Below, piece by piece: positions 20,920 through 28,691 of a stretch of DNA of 42,442 nucleotides; the stretch's first letter is position 1, and every line of letters starts with the position of its first letter. A program made the translations under genes and the position numbers. A model generated the notes under the pieces. The model made no database searches and was not told the DNA's origin. It saw nothing but the letters and a program-made list of their open reading frames with translations. Source of the stretch: Streptomyces spiralis (GTDB taxonomy: Bacteria; Actinomycetota; Actinomycetes; Streptomycetales; Streptomycetaceae); NCBI RefSeq assembly GCF_014654675.1, contig NZ_BNBC01000065.1, positions 1 through 42,442 of the forward strand. The letters run 5' to 3'.

Positions 20920-23258
20920 TCACCCACGGCGCGTACGCGGTGGAGCCGTGGACGGTGCGCGAGACGGAACTCAGCCTGGACGTGCTGGCCCAGAGCGAGT
21001 CCGTCTTCGCGCTGTCCAACGGCCATGTCGGCTGGCGCGGCAACCTCGACGAGGGCGAACCGCACGGCCTGCCCGGCTCCTACCTCAACGGTGTCTACGA
21101 GGCCCACCCGCTGCCGTACGCCGAGGCCGGCTACGGCTACCCGGAGTCGGGCCAGACGGTCATCAACATCACCAACGGCAAGATCCTGCGGCTGCTGGTC
21201 GACGACGAGCCGTTCGACCTGCGCTACGGCCGGCTCGTCTCCCACGAGCGCGTGCTCGACCTGCGCCGCGGCGTGATGGAGCGGACCTGCGAGTGGTGCT
21301 CGCCGGCCGGCACCCGCATCCGGGTGCGCTCCACCCGCATGATCTCCCTGACCCAGCGGTCCCTCGGCGCGGTGTCCTACGAGGTGGAGGCGGTCGACTG
21401 CCACACGCGGGTGGTCATCCAGTCCGAACTCGTCGCCAACGAGCAGCTGCCGCAGACCAAGGGCGACCCGCGCGCGGCGATGGCCCTCCAGGCGCCGCTG
21501 GAGCCGGAGGAGCACTTCACCTCAGGTCACCGGCTGCGCCTGGTGCACCGCACGCGCACCAGCGGACTGCGCGTGGCCGTGGCCGCCGACCACGTCGTCT
21601 CCGGCCCCGAGCGCACCACGACCAGCTGCGAGAGCCGCCCGGACCTGGCCCGGCTCACGGTCGCCGCCGTCCTGGAGCCGGGGCAGAAACTGCGCGTGGA
21701 CAAGCTCGTCGCCCACGGCTGGTCCGGCACCCGCTCCCTGCCGGCGATGAGCGACCAGGTCGACGCGGCCCTGGCGGCCGCCGCGCACGACGGATGGGAC
21801 GGCCTGGCCGCGGAACAGCGGGCGTACCTGGACGACTTCTGGGCGTGCGCGGACGTCGAGGTGGAAGGCGACGAGGAGATCCAGCAGGCGGTGCGCTTCG
21901 GCCTGTTCCATGTGCTGCAGGCCGGGGCCCGTGCCGAGGAGCGGGCGATCCCGGCCAAGGGGCTCACCGGATCGGGCTACGACGGGCACGCCTTCTGGGA
22001 CACGGAGATGTTCGTGCTGCCCGTGCTGACGTACACCGCGCCCGGCGCCGTGGCCGAGGCGCTGCGCTGGCGGCAGAACACGCTGCCCGCCGCCCGGGAG
22101 CGCGCCGCCCAACTGGGGCTGCGCGGCGCGGCGTTCCCCTGGCGGACCATCGGTGGCGAGGAGGGGTCGGCGTACTGGCCCGCCGGCACGGCCGCCTTCC
22201 ATGTGAATGCCGACATCGCGCACGCCCTGGTGCGCTACGTCTCCGCCACCGGCGACGAGGACTTCGAGCGTGACACGGGGATGGAACTGCTGGTGGAGAC
22301 CGCCCGGCTGTGGCGCTCGCTCGGACACCACGACCACCGCGGCACCTTCCACATCGACGGCGTCACCGGTCCCGACGAGTACAGCGCGATCGCAGACGAC
22401 AACCTGTACACCAACCTGATGGCCCGGGCGAACCTGCTCGCCGCCGCCGACGTCGTCGAGCGCTACCCGAAGGAGGCTGAGCGGTTGGGCGCCGACGACG
22501 AGGAGAGCGCCTCCTGGCGGGACGCCGCCGAGAGCATGAACATCCCCTACAACGCCGAACTGCGGGTGCACGAGCAGCACGCGGGCTTCACCCGCCTCCA
22601 GCGCTGGGACTTCGAGGGCACCCGCGCCGACCAGTACCCGCTGATGCTGCACTTCCCCTACTTCGACATCTACCGCAAGCAGGTGATCAAGCAGGCGGAC
22701 CTGGTGCTTGCGCTGTACACCTGCGGCACCGAGTTCGACGAGGAGCACGTCGCCCGGAACTTCGCCTACTACGAGCCGCTGACCGTACGGGACTCCTCGC
22801 TGTCGGCGTGCATCCAGGCCGTCATCGCCGCGCAGGCGGGCTATTTGCGCCTCGCCTACGACTACACGGTCGAAGCGGCCCTGATGGACCTGGAGGACCT
22901 GGAGCACAACACCCGCGACGGGCTGCACATCGCCTCGCTGGCCGGTACCTGGCTGGCGCTGGTGACGGGCTTCGGCGGCGCCCGCCGGGCCGGCGAGACG
23001 CTGGAGTTCTCGCCGCGGCTGCCGGAGAAGTTCGGCCGTCTGGCCTTCGTCATGCTCTACCGGGGCCGCCGGCTGCGCCTGGAGTTCACCCAGGAGACCG
23101 CCACGTACACGCTGCTGTCCGGACCGGCACTGACGGTCCGCCACCACGGCGAGGCCCTCCGCCTCCAGCCGGACACCCCCGCATCCCGCCCGGTCCCCCC
23201 GCCGAAACACCTTCCGTCCCCGGAACAGCCCCCGCACCGACGCCCTAACGTCCGCTGA
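20916..23258 (+). CDS. GH65 family disaccharide phosphorylase (780 aa)
   Basis: A cytoplasmic inverting phosphorylase of glycoside hydrolase family 65. The family splits maltose, trehalose, kojibiose or nigerose with phosphate into beta-glucose 1-phosphate and glucose. An N-terminal beta-sandwich (WTVRETELSL, LSNGHVGWRGNLDEG) precedes the (alpha/alpha)6 barrel. The catalytic acid is E488 in GPDEYS, with FWDTEMFVLP and PYFDIYRKQVIKQADLVLALY among conserved barrel motifs, and a C-terminal beta-sheet domain. The length is normal. The ATG overlaps the stop of the HAD gene and follows AAGGGAGG. The exact disaccharide is not determinable. A converging hairpin terminator follows. Confidence 0.92.
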   Translation: MITHGAYAVEPWTVRETELSLDVLAQSESVFALSNGHVGWRGNLDEGEPHGLPGSYLNGVYEAHPLPYAEAGYGYPESGQTVINITNGKILRLLVDDEPFDLRYGRLVSHERVLDLRRGVMERTCEWCSPAGTRIRVRSTRMISLTQRSLGAVSYEVEAVDCHTRVVIQSELVANEQLPQTKGDPRAAMALQAPLEPEEHFTSGHRLRLVHRTRTSGLRVAVAADHVVSGPERTTTSCESRPDLARLTVAAVLEPGQKLRVDKLVAHGWSGTRSLPAMSDQVDAALAAAAHDGWDGLAAEQRAYLDDFWACADVEVEGDEEIQQAVRFGLFHVLQAGARAEERAIPAKGLTGSGYDGHAFWDTEMFVLPVLTYTAPGAVAEALRWRQNTLPAARERAAQLGLRGAAFPWRTIGGEEGSAYWPAGTAAFHVNADIAHALVRYVSATGDEDFERDTGMELLVETARLWRSLGHHDHRGTFHIDGVTGPDEYSAIADDNLYTNLMARANLLAAADVVERYPKEAERLGADDEESASWRDAAESMNIPYNAELRVHEQHAGFTRLQRWDFEGTRADQYPLMLHFPYFDIYRKQVIKQADLVLALYTCGTEFDEEHVARNFAYYEPLTVRDSSLSACIQAVIAAQAGYLRLAYDYTVEAALMDLEDLEHNTRDGLHIASLAGTWLALVTGFGGARRAGETLEFSPRLPEKFGRLAFVMLYRGRRLRLEFTQETATYTLLSGPALTVRHHGEALRLQPDTPASRPVPPPKHLPSPEQPPHRRPNVR

Positions 23259-23279
23259 GGACGTGGACCGTCAGCGGAC
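23250..23279. terminator. bidirectional hairpin terminator
   Basis: GTCCGCTGA (23250-23258) pairs perfectly with TCAGCGGAC (23271-23279) across a 12-base loop, between the converging GH65 and BlaI genes. The GH65 stop codon is part of the stem. Confidence 0.6.
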
Positions 23280-23281
23280 CG

Positions 23282-23665
23282 TCATGCGGGGCCCCTGGTG
23301 AGCAGCTCGCGCAGGGCCCGCTCCTCCTCGGGGCTCAGTCCGGTCACGAACTGCCGCAGGGCGGCGATCGGATCGGGGCCCCGGTCCAGGGCCTCGTGCA
23401 TGGCCTGGGCGGTCAGCTCCGCGGCGTTCTTCGCGGGCCGGTAGGCACCCCGCCGCCCGTCGACCTCGCGGAGCACCAGGCCCTTGTCGTAGAGCCGTTT
23501 GAGGATGGTGTGCACGGTGTTGTAGGCCAGGTCGCCGCCTATCTCCAGCTGGATCTCGGCCGGTGTCAGCGGCCGCTCCGTCGACCACAGCGTCGCGAGG
23601 ACCTCACTCTCCAGCTCACCCGAGCTGCGCCGTTCCGTCCTGCCATGAGGCCCTCTACCAGCCAT
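23282..23665 (-). CDS. BlaI/MecI/CopY family repressor (127 aa)
   Basis: A winged-helix repressor of the penicillinase-repressor family. The DNA-binding domain is residues about 15-80 (LESEVLATLW, LTPAEIQLEIGGDLAYNTVHTILKRLYDKGLV), with the recognition helix around AYNTVHTILKRL. The C-terminal part (FVTGLSPEEERALRELL) is the dimerisation helix. Family members are released by a partner BlaR1/MecR1-type M56 protease, but no such gene is adjacent, so this is an orphan. A dyad lies nine bases upstream of its start and recurs before the divergent glycosyltransferase gene, predicting autoregulation and control of that operon. It has no Cys cluster that would suggest a copper-sensing CopY. Confidence 0.9.
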   Translation of the reverse strand: MAGRGPHGRTERRSSGELESEVLATLWSTERPLTPAEIQLEIGGDLAYNTVHTILKRLYDKGLVLREVDGRRGAYRPAKNAAELTAQAMHEALDRGPDPIAALRQFVTGLSPEEERALRELLTRGPA

Positions 23666-23673
23666 GCCCTCAA

Positions 23674-23690
23674 CCTTACAGCGCGTAGTG
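23674..23690. promoter_or_regulatory. putative BlaI operator at blaI
   Basis: CCTTACAGCGCGTAGTG, starting nine bases before the BlaI start codon, shares 14 of 17 bases with the site at 23919-23935. The core is YTACARCGCGTAG, with TAC and GTA half-sites spaced by five bases. Confidence 0.55.
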
Positions 23691-23918
23691 ATGTCAGCCG
23701 TCCGGCGGTGTCCCGCCCGGCGGGGCGGCCCGGCGCGGGTTAGGTTGTCCCTGATTTCGCCGTTTGATCCGCTTCCTTGCCTTGCCTGATTGTTTTTTGC
23801 TTTTTGTCGATCCGTACGATGCTCGCCGAGTTCGCGGACATGTACGCGACGCTTTCCCGACGATTCCCCGACGTCTTACCCGGCTCCTACACCGATCCCG
23901 CAGACTGGGGAGCCAGAA

Positions 23919-23935
23919 CCCTACAACGCGTAGGG
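23919..23935. promoter_or_regulatory. putative BlaI operator at glycosyltransferase operon
   Basis: CCCTACAACGCGTAGGG has perfect six-base arms (CCCTAC/GTAGGG) around AACGC. It ends just before the GAGGGG ribosome-binding site (23938-23943) of the GT gene, so a bound repressor would block transcription start or elongation there. Confidence 0.55.
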
Positions 23936-23948
23936 GTGAGGGGTGGAG

Positions 23949-25445
23949 ATGGCCGACAGTACGCACGCCTTACTCACCGGGACCCGGAGGGCCGGACCGG
24001 CGCCCGGCCTCGGCCGCGTCCTGCCTTCCCGCCGCGACGTGCCCCTGGCGGCCGTGGCCGCCGCCTTCACCCTGGCCCAGCTCCTCCTCGTCCGCCCCGG
24101 CATGGGCCTGGGCTGGGACGAGACCGTCTACGTCAGCCAGGTCAGCCCGCACGCCCCGGCGGCCTTCTTCAGTGCCCCGCGCGCCCGCGGCGTCCCGCTG
24201 CTGGTGGCCCCGGTCGCCTCCTGGTCGTCGTCCACCGCCCTGCTGCGCGTCTACCTCGCCGTCCTGTCCGGCCTCGCCCTGTACCTGGCCCTGCGGGTGT
24301 GGCGGCATCTGTTCCCCGCCGGGGTCCTGGCGCTGGCCGGCGCCCTGTTCGCCTCCCTGTGGGTGACGCTGTTCTACGGCCCCCAGGCCATGCCCAACTA
24401 CTGGGTCGCCATCGGCGCCCTGGCCTGCGCGGGCTGCTTCCTGCGCGTCCGCGCGGACCCGCACGACCGCGCGGCGCTGTGGGGTCTCGTCGGCGGCTCC
24501 GCCCTCATGGCGTGGATGCGGCCGATGGACGCCGTCTGGGCGGTGCTCCCGCTGCTCGCCCTCGCCCTGCTCCGGCGCCGCTGGAGACCGCTCGCCGCCC
24601 TGCTCGCCGGACTCGTCGCCGGCTCCGCCGAGTGGGTGGTCGAGGCCTACGTCAGCTACGGCGGCCTGCTGCAGCGGCTCTCCGACGGCTCCGCCATACA
24701 GGGCGGCCTCGGCTGGCACGTCGCCGTGGCCGACCAGCTGCGCAGCCTGGGCGGCCGGACCCTGTGCCGCCCCTGCACGGGCGGGCTGCCGAACCCGCTG
24801 ATCACGGCCTGGTGGTACGTCGTGCCGCTGCTCGCCCTGCTGGGCCTCGCCCTGGCCCGTCGGGCCCGGCGCACCCCGCCCACACTCATCGCGCTGGCCT
24901 GCGGCGCCTCGGCCGCCTTCCCCTACCTGTTCATGATCGGGTACGCGGCGCCGCGCTTCCTGCTGCCCGCCTACGCCCTGCTCGCGATCCCGGTCGCCGA
25001 CGCCCTGGTCCACCTCGTGCGCGCCCCGGGCGGCACCTGGCGGCCGGTGGCGCTGAGCCTCGTCGGCCTCGGACTGGCCCTCCACCTGGGGGTCCAGTAC
25101 GCCGTCCTCGCGCACACCGTCGACCGGACCACCGCCGACCGCCGGGAGTGGGACCGTGTCGCCGCCGCGCTGCACCGCCTCGGCGTACGCCCACCCTGCC
25201 TGCTCACCGGAGAGGAGGCCATCCCGATCGCCTTCTACACCGGCTGCGACTCCGCCGCGACCGACGGGCACAACGCCAACTCCACCCGGGCGATCATCGA
25301 GGAGACCGCCCGGCGGATCCCGGTCGCCACCCTCGTCACCGCGAGCGGCTCCCCGCCCGCCTACGCCCGCACATGGCCCTTCCAGCAGATGGGCGACCTG
25401 CGCCTGTACGTCGCGCCGCCGGCGCAGAAGGGTGGCGCCGCATGA
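23949..25445 (+). CDS. GT-C fold membrane glycosyltransferase (498 aa)
   Basis: A polytopic integral membrane protein with about ten hydrophobic segments. After TM1, GLGWDETVYVSQV places an Asp-Glu pair in the first outside loop, the GT-C catalytic position. The following PRARGVPLLVAPV resembles the second conserved loop of GT39/ArnT-like enzymes. A C-terminal soluble tail (TGEEAIPIAFYTGCDSAATDG) is probably outside. It would transfer a sugar from a polyprenyl-phosphate carrier to an unknown acceptor. ATG 23949 has GAGGGG five bases upstream; GTG 23943 is possible. The gene is divergent from BlaI and overlaps the next gene by four bases (ATGA), forming an operon. Confidence 0.78.
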   Translation: MADSTHALLTGTRRAGPAPGLGRVLPSRRDVPLAAVAAAFTLAQLLLVRPGMGLGWDETVYVSQVSPHAPAAFFSAPRARGVPLLVAPVASWSSSTALLRVYLAVLSGLALYLALRVWRHLFPAGVLALAGALFASLWVTLFYGPQAMPNYWVAIGALACAGCFLRVRADPHDRAALWGLVGGSALMAWMRPMDAVWAVLPLLALALLRRRWRPLAALLAGLVAGSAEWVVEAYVSYGGLLQRLSDGSAIQGGLGWHVAVADQLRSLGGRTLCRPCTGGLPNPLITAWWYVVPLLALLGLALARRARRTPPTLIALACGASAAFPYLFMIGYAAPRFLLPAYALLAIPVADALVHLVRAPGGTWRPVALSLVGLGLALHLGVQYAVLAHTVDRTTADRREWDRVAAALHRLGVRPPCLLTGEEAIPIAFYTGCDSAATDGHNANSTRAIIEETARRIPVATLVTASGSPPAYARTWPFQQMGDLRLYVAPPAQKGGAA

Positions 25446-26389
25446 CCTCCCCGCTCCTCACCGCCACGGCCGGCCTGCGGGGCCGCGCCTGGTGGCACAC
25501 CGGGGCCACGCTCACCGTGCTGCTGTGCGCGGCCTACCTCGGCCGGCGTCACTGGCCGGTGCTCGAGACCGGCGCCGGCCGGCTCGCCTCCGCCGACCAG
25601 GGGTGGCTGCTGGTGGCCGCGACGGCCGCCGTCGCCACCTGGGCGTGCTCGGCCCTCGCCCAGCAGGGCGCGGTGGCCGAGCCGCTGCCCGGCGGCCGGC
25701 TCGTCGCCGCGCAGTTCGCCGCCTCCGCCGCCAACCACGTCCTGCCCGCCGGCCTCGGGGCCGGCGCGGTCAACCTGCGCTTCCTGATGCGCTGCGGGCT
25801 GTCCGCCGGCCGCTCGGCGAGCGCGCTCGCGGTCAAGGCGGCCGCCGGCGTCCTCGCCCGCGCCGCCCTGATCGCCGTCCTGGCCGCCGCCTGCCCCGGC
25901 GTCCTGCGGATCCCGCACGTCCCGGGCACCGCCGTGGCCGCCGTCCTGGCAGCCACGGTGCTGGTGACCGTGCTGCTGCGCGGGCCGCTGCGGTCACGCT
26001 GCGGGCCCGCGGTGGCGTCGGTGGTGACCGACATCCGGGCCGTGCACTCCCGGCCGCACCGGGCCGCCGCCCTGTGGGGCGGCTCGCTCGCCTTCGCCTC
26101 GGCGCACTCGCTGGTGCTGGTCGCCGTCACCCAGGCCGTCGGACTGCCGCTGTCCCCGGCCCGGGTCGCCCTGCTCTACCTCGCCGCGAGCAGCGCCGCC
26201 GCCCTGCTGCCCACCCCCGGCGGCCTCGGCTCCCTGGACGCCGCGCTCGCCTTCGCCCTGACCACCGGCGGCGCCCCCGCCACCGCGGCCGCCTCCGCCG
26301 TCCTCGGCTACCGCCTCCTGACGGTCTGGCTCCCCCTCGTCCCCGGCCTGCTGGTCCTGACGGCCCTGATCCGCCGCAGGGCGGTGTGA
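25442..26389 (+). CDS. lysylphosphatidylglycerol synthase TM-like (UPF0104) protein (315 aa)
   Basis: An integral membrane protein of the UPF0104/AglD/MprF-transmembrane family with about eight helices. Typical features are the AAQFAASAANHVLPAGLGAGAVNLRF segment, matching the family's conserved N-x-x-L/P-G-G/A region, and LLPTPGGLGSLDAAL near the C-terminus, the P-GG-G signature. MprF relatives flip aminoacylated lipids, and others work beside glycosyltransferases, so a flippase or carrier-lipid role is plausible. Start and stop overlap with the upstream glycosyltransferase shows translational coupling. It has no soluble catalytic domain. Confidence 0.85.
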   Translation: MTSPLLTATAGLRGRAWWHTGATLTVLLCAAYLGRRHWPVLETGAGRLASADQGWLLVAATAAVATWACSALAQQGAVAEPLPGGRLVAAQFAASAANHVLPAGLGAGAVNLRFLMRCGLSAGRSASALAVKAAAGVLARAALIAVLAAACPGVLRIPHVPGTAVAAVLAATVLVTVLLRGPLRSRCGPAVASVVTDIRAVHSRPHRAAALWGGSLAFASAHSLVLVAVTQAVGLPLSPARVALLYLAASSAAALLPTPGGLGSLDAALAFALTTGGAPATAAASAVLGYRLLTVWLPLVPGLLVLTALIRRRAV

Positions 26390-26428
26390 GGGGCCGGGGG
26401 AGCGAGGAACAGGGCCGGGCCCTTCACG

Positions 26429-27199
26429 TCACCCGGAGTCCGGTCGTCTCGGGTCCCCGGGAGATTCGCGGGGCGTGGGCCGCTCCGGGGGGCCACCGGG
26501 TGGCGTTGTCATGTCGGCCCTGACACGTGCGGGGAGCCACCGGGCCGCTGCGCACAGCCACATCCCGAGCCAGCCCGCGGCGAAGAGCCAGCCGCCGAGC
26601 ACGTCGGTGAACCAGTGCACCCCGAGATAGACGCGGGTCAGCCCCACCAGCATGCCCCAGCAACCGGCGACGACACAGAGCGCCGTACGGCCGCGCGGGG
26701 CGCGCAGGACGATCGCGAGGATCAGCAGTCCGGCGGTCAGCGCCGAGGTGGTGGTGTGCCCCGAGGGGAACGCCCAGCCCGAGGCGTACGCCTCCCAGTC
26801 CTGCCGCGGCGGCCGCGGACGGGCCACCAGCTCCATCACGCCGTGCCGCACGACCTGCCCGAGGGCCAGGCAGGAGACGCCCAGGGCCGCCGCGACCGTA
26901 CGCTGCCGTGTCGTGCGGCCGACGGCGATCCCGGCCAGCACGACCAGGACGTACGGCACGACACCCGTCCCGGTGGCGGTCAGCCCGCGCGCCGCCGCCA
27001 CCGCCACCTCCGGGCGGTGGCCCACGGACCAGGACAGCAGGTCCTCGTCCACGGACAGCGGGGTGCCACGACCGCCGACGACCAGGCTGACCACCGCGAA
27101 CGCCGCCCACGCGCCGATCCCGAGGCTGCCCGCCACCTCCGCGGTGTCCGTCGGCCGTACGGGCCGTATGCAGCGCATCTGCCGTGTCTGCCGCGTCAT
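26429..27199 (-). CDS. PAP2 family phosphatase (256 aa)
   Basis: A membrane acid-phosphatase-like enzyme with about six helices. The three PAP2 motifs are visible: VARPRPPRQDW (motif 1, although the usual Lys of K-x6-RP is not clear), AFPSGHTTTS (motif 2 with catalytic His) and TRVYLGVHWFTDVLGG (motif 3, where Thr-Arg replaces Ser-Arg). PAP2 proteins dephosphorylate undecaprenyl diphosphate, phosphatidate or similar lipids on the outer face. It starts 31 bases after the DedA stop on the same strand, so the two probably form an operon. The basic, Pro-rich C-terminus is cytoplasmic and not conserved. Confidence 0.86.
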   Translation of the reverse strand: MTRQTRQMRCIRPVRPTDTAEVAGSLGIGAWAAFAVVSLVVGGRGTPLSVDEDLLSWSVGHRPEVAVAAARGLTATGTGVVPYVLVVLAGIAVGRTTRQRTVAAALGVSCLALGQVVRHGVMELVARPRPPRQDWEAYASGWAFPSGHTTTSALTAGLLILAIVLRAPRGRTALCVVAGCWGMLVGLTRVYLGVHWFTDVLGGWLFAAGWLGMWLCAAARWLPARVRADMTTPPGGPPERPTPRESPGDPRRPDSG

Positions 27200-27230
27200 G
27201 ACACCGGCGGCTGACCGGGCCGGCCGAGGA

Positions 27231-27899
27231 TCATCCGCGCGCCTCCTTCGCCTTCGCGGCGCGGCGGGAGCGCAGGACCTCGGCGACGAGCGGGGTCAGC
27301 GACGCGAGGACGATCAGCGCGATCACGGGCAGCAGGTATCTGTCGATGTCGGGGACCGACGAGCCGAGCGCGTATCCCGCCAGGGTGAGCCCGGCACTCC
27401 AGACGAGACCGCCCGCCACCTGCCACACCGTGAACGTCCGCACCGGCACCCCCAGGGCGCCGGCCATCGGATTGAGCACCGTACGCACGACCGGGACGAA
27501 GCGCGCCAGTACGATCGCCTTCGCGAAGCCGTACCGCTCCAGGAGCTCCTCGGCACGTCCCGCCCCCTCGCGCAGCCTGCGGGAGCGGCTGCGGGCGAGC
27601 AGCGCGCCGCCCGCCTTGCGGCCCAGCAGATAACCGCACTGCGAACCGGCGAGCGCCCCCACCACGGCGGCGAGCAGCAGCGGGGCCAGTGACAGCTTCA
27701 CACCCCGGTCGGCCGTGCCCGTGCACAGCAGGCCCGCGGTGAACAGCAGCGAGTCGCCGGGCAGGAAGAAGCCGATCAGCAGCCCGGTCTCGGCGAACAT
27801 CACCACGCCGACGCCGAGCACGCCGAAGGCGGCCAGCAGCGACCGCGCGTCCAGCACGTTCACCGCGAGCTGCGACGACAGGTACGAGGCAGCGATCAT
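27231..27899 (-). CDS. DedA family membrane protein (222 aa)
   Basis: A DedA/SNARE-associated (VTT) family integral membrane protein. The signature ETGLLIGFFLPGDSLLF near residue 40, and RYGFAKAIVLARFVPVVRTVLNPMAGALGV near residues 120-150 with its conserved Arg, are clear. DedA proteins are now known to include undecaprenyl-phosphate translocases and other lipid scramblases. Together with the downstream PAP2 phosphatase this suggests recycling of a polyprenyl carrier. Two tandem dyads with CTAC/GTAG arms lie 55-95 bases upstream, so the gene is probably under a repressor. The start is ATG 27899, with GGAAAGGG upstream. Confidence 0.88.
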   Translation of the reverse strand: MIAASYLSSQLAVNVLDARSLLAAFGVLGVGVVMFAETGLLIGFFLPGDSLLFTAGLLCTGTADRGVKLSLAPLLLAAVVGALAGSQCGYLLGRKAGGALLARSRSRRLREGAGRAEELLERYGFAKAIVLARFVPVVRTVLNPMAGALGVPVRTFTVWQVAGGLVWSAGLTLAGYALGSSVPDIDRYLLPVIALIVLASLTPLVAEVLRSRRAAKAKEARG

Positions 27900-27954
27900 C
27901 GTCGCGGGCCCTTTCCGTCGGGTCGGCGGACGCGCGCGATCGCGCCCGAGGAGT

Positions 27955-27991
27955 GACTACACATCTGTAGACCGTCTACTGAACTGTAGAC
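27955..27991. promoter_or_regulatory. two tandem CTAC-N6-GTAG operators
   Basis: GACTACACATCTGTAGAC (27955-27972) and GTCTACTGAACTGTAGAC (27974-27991) are dyads of the same size, 19 bp apart (about two helix turns). The second has perfect six-base arms. A further GTAGAC-C-GTCTAC dyad (27967-27979) joins them. They sit in the divergent gap between DedA and DUF5709. Confidence 0.65.
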
Positions 27992-28161
27992 GAAAACCAC
28001 TCCGGCGGCGTTCCCGAGCTCGCCCCCTCGGGTGAAACGTGGGCGCGGACGGGTGAATCCGCCGCCGGTGGAGATGATGCGTCACCGGGTGATTGGTCCG
28101 GCCGCGGCGGGAAACGCGAGTCAGGGCACTCCGACACCGAGCCCGCCGCGAAGGAGGACCC

Positions 28162-28647
28162 GTGAGCAGCGATCCGATGGCCGACGACGCCTACCAGCCC
28201 ACCGGGAGCAACGAGGAGCAGGAGGACGCCGCGCCGCTGGACATGCAGGACGCGGTGGACGAGCGGACCTACGACGACACCCTGGACGAGGGGTACTCCC
28301 CGCCCGAGCGGCCGCTCGGCGTCGACAAGCACGGCACGACGGCCGCCGAACAGCACGACGGCGAGAGCCTGGACCAGCGGCTGGCCCAGGAGCGGCCCGA
28401 CGTGGCGGAGCAGGAGGGCGACGACATCGGCGACCTGCCCGGCGGTGAGGGCGAGCCCGTCGACCCGGAGGCGGGCACGGACCGCGCCGGCCGCCTGGTG
28501 GCCCCGGACGAGGGCGCGCACGCCGACACCACCAAGGACGAGATCGCCGCCGACAAGGGCGTCGACGCGGGAGCCGCCGGAGCCGAGGAGGCCGCCGTGC
28601 ACATCGTCGACGACGACAGCACCCTCCCCGACGACACCGGGCGCTGA
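28162..28647 (+). CDS. DUF5709 domain protein (161 aa)
   Basis: A very acidic, soluble protein matching the actinobacterial DUF5709 family throughout: YQPTGSNEEQEDAAPLD at the start, VDERTYDDTLDEGYSPPERP, a GEPVDPEAGTDRAGRL segment and a terminal EEAAVHIVDDD. The family has no known enzymatic activity and is predicted to be largely disordered. Expression under stress is sometimes reported for such proteins, but nothing here proves it. GTG 28162 is chosen because AAGGAGG stands five bases upstream; ATG 28177 is a weaker alternative. It converges on sthA with a hairpin between. Confidence 0.9.
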   Translation: MSSDPMADDAYQPTGSNEEQEDAAPLDMQDAVDERTYDDTLDEGYSPPERPLGVDKHGTTAAEQHDGESLDQRLAQERPDVAEQEGDDIGDLPGGEGEPVDPEAGTDRAGRLVAPDEGAHADTTKDEIAADKGVDAGAAGAEEAAVHIVDDDSTLPDDTGR

Positions 28648-28671
28648 GCCGCCGCGGTGCCCGCCGGCTCA
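28645..28671. terminator. bidirectional hairpin after DUF5709
   Basis: TGAGCCG (28645-28651, starting with the stop codon) pairs with CGGCTCA (28665-28671) across 13 bases. Confidence 0.45.
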
Positions 28672-28691
28672 GCCCCCGCGCACCGGCCGGC

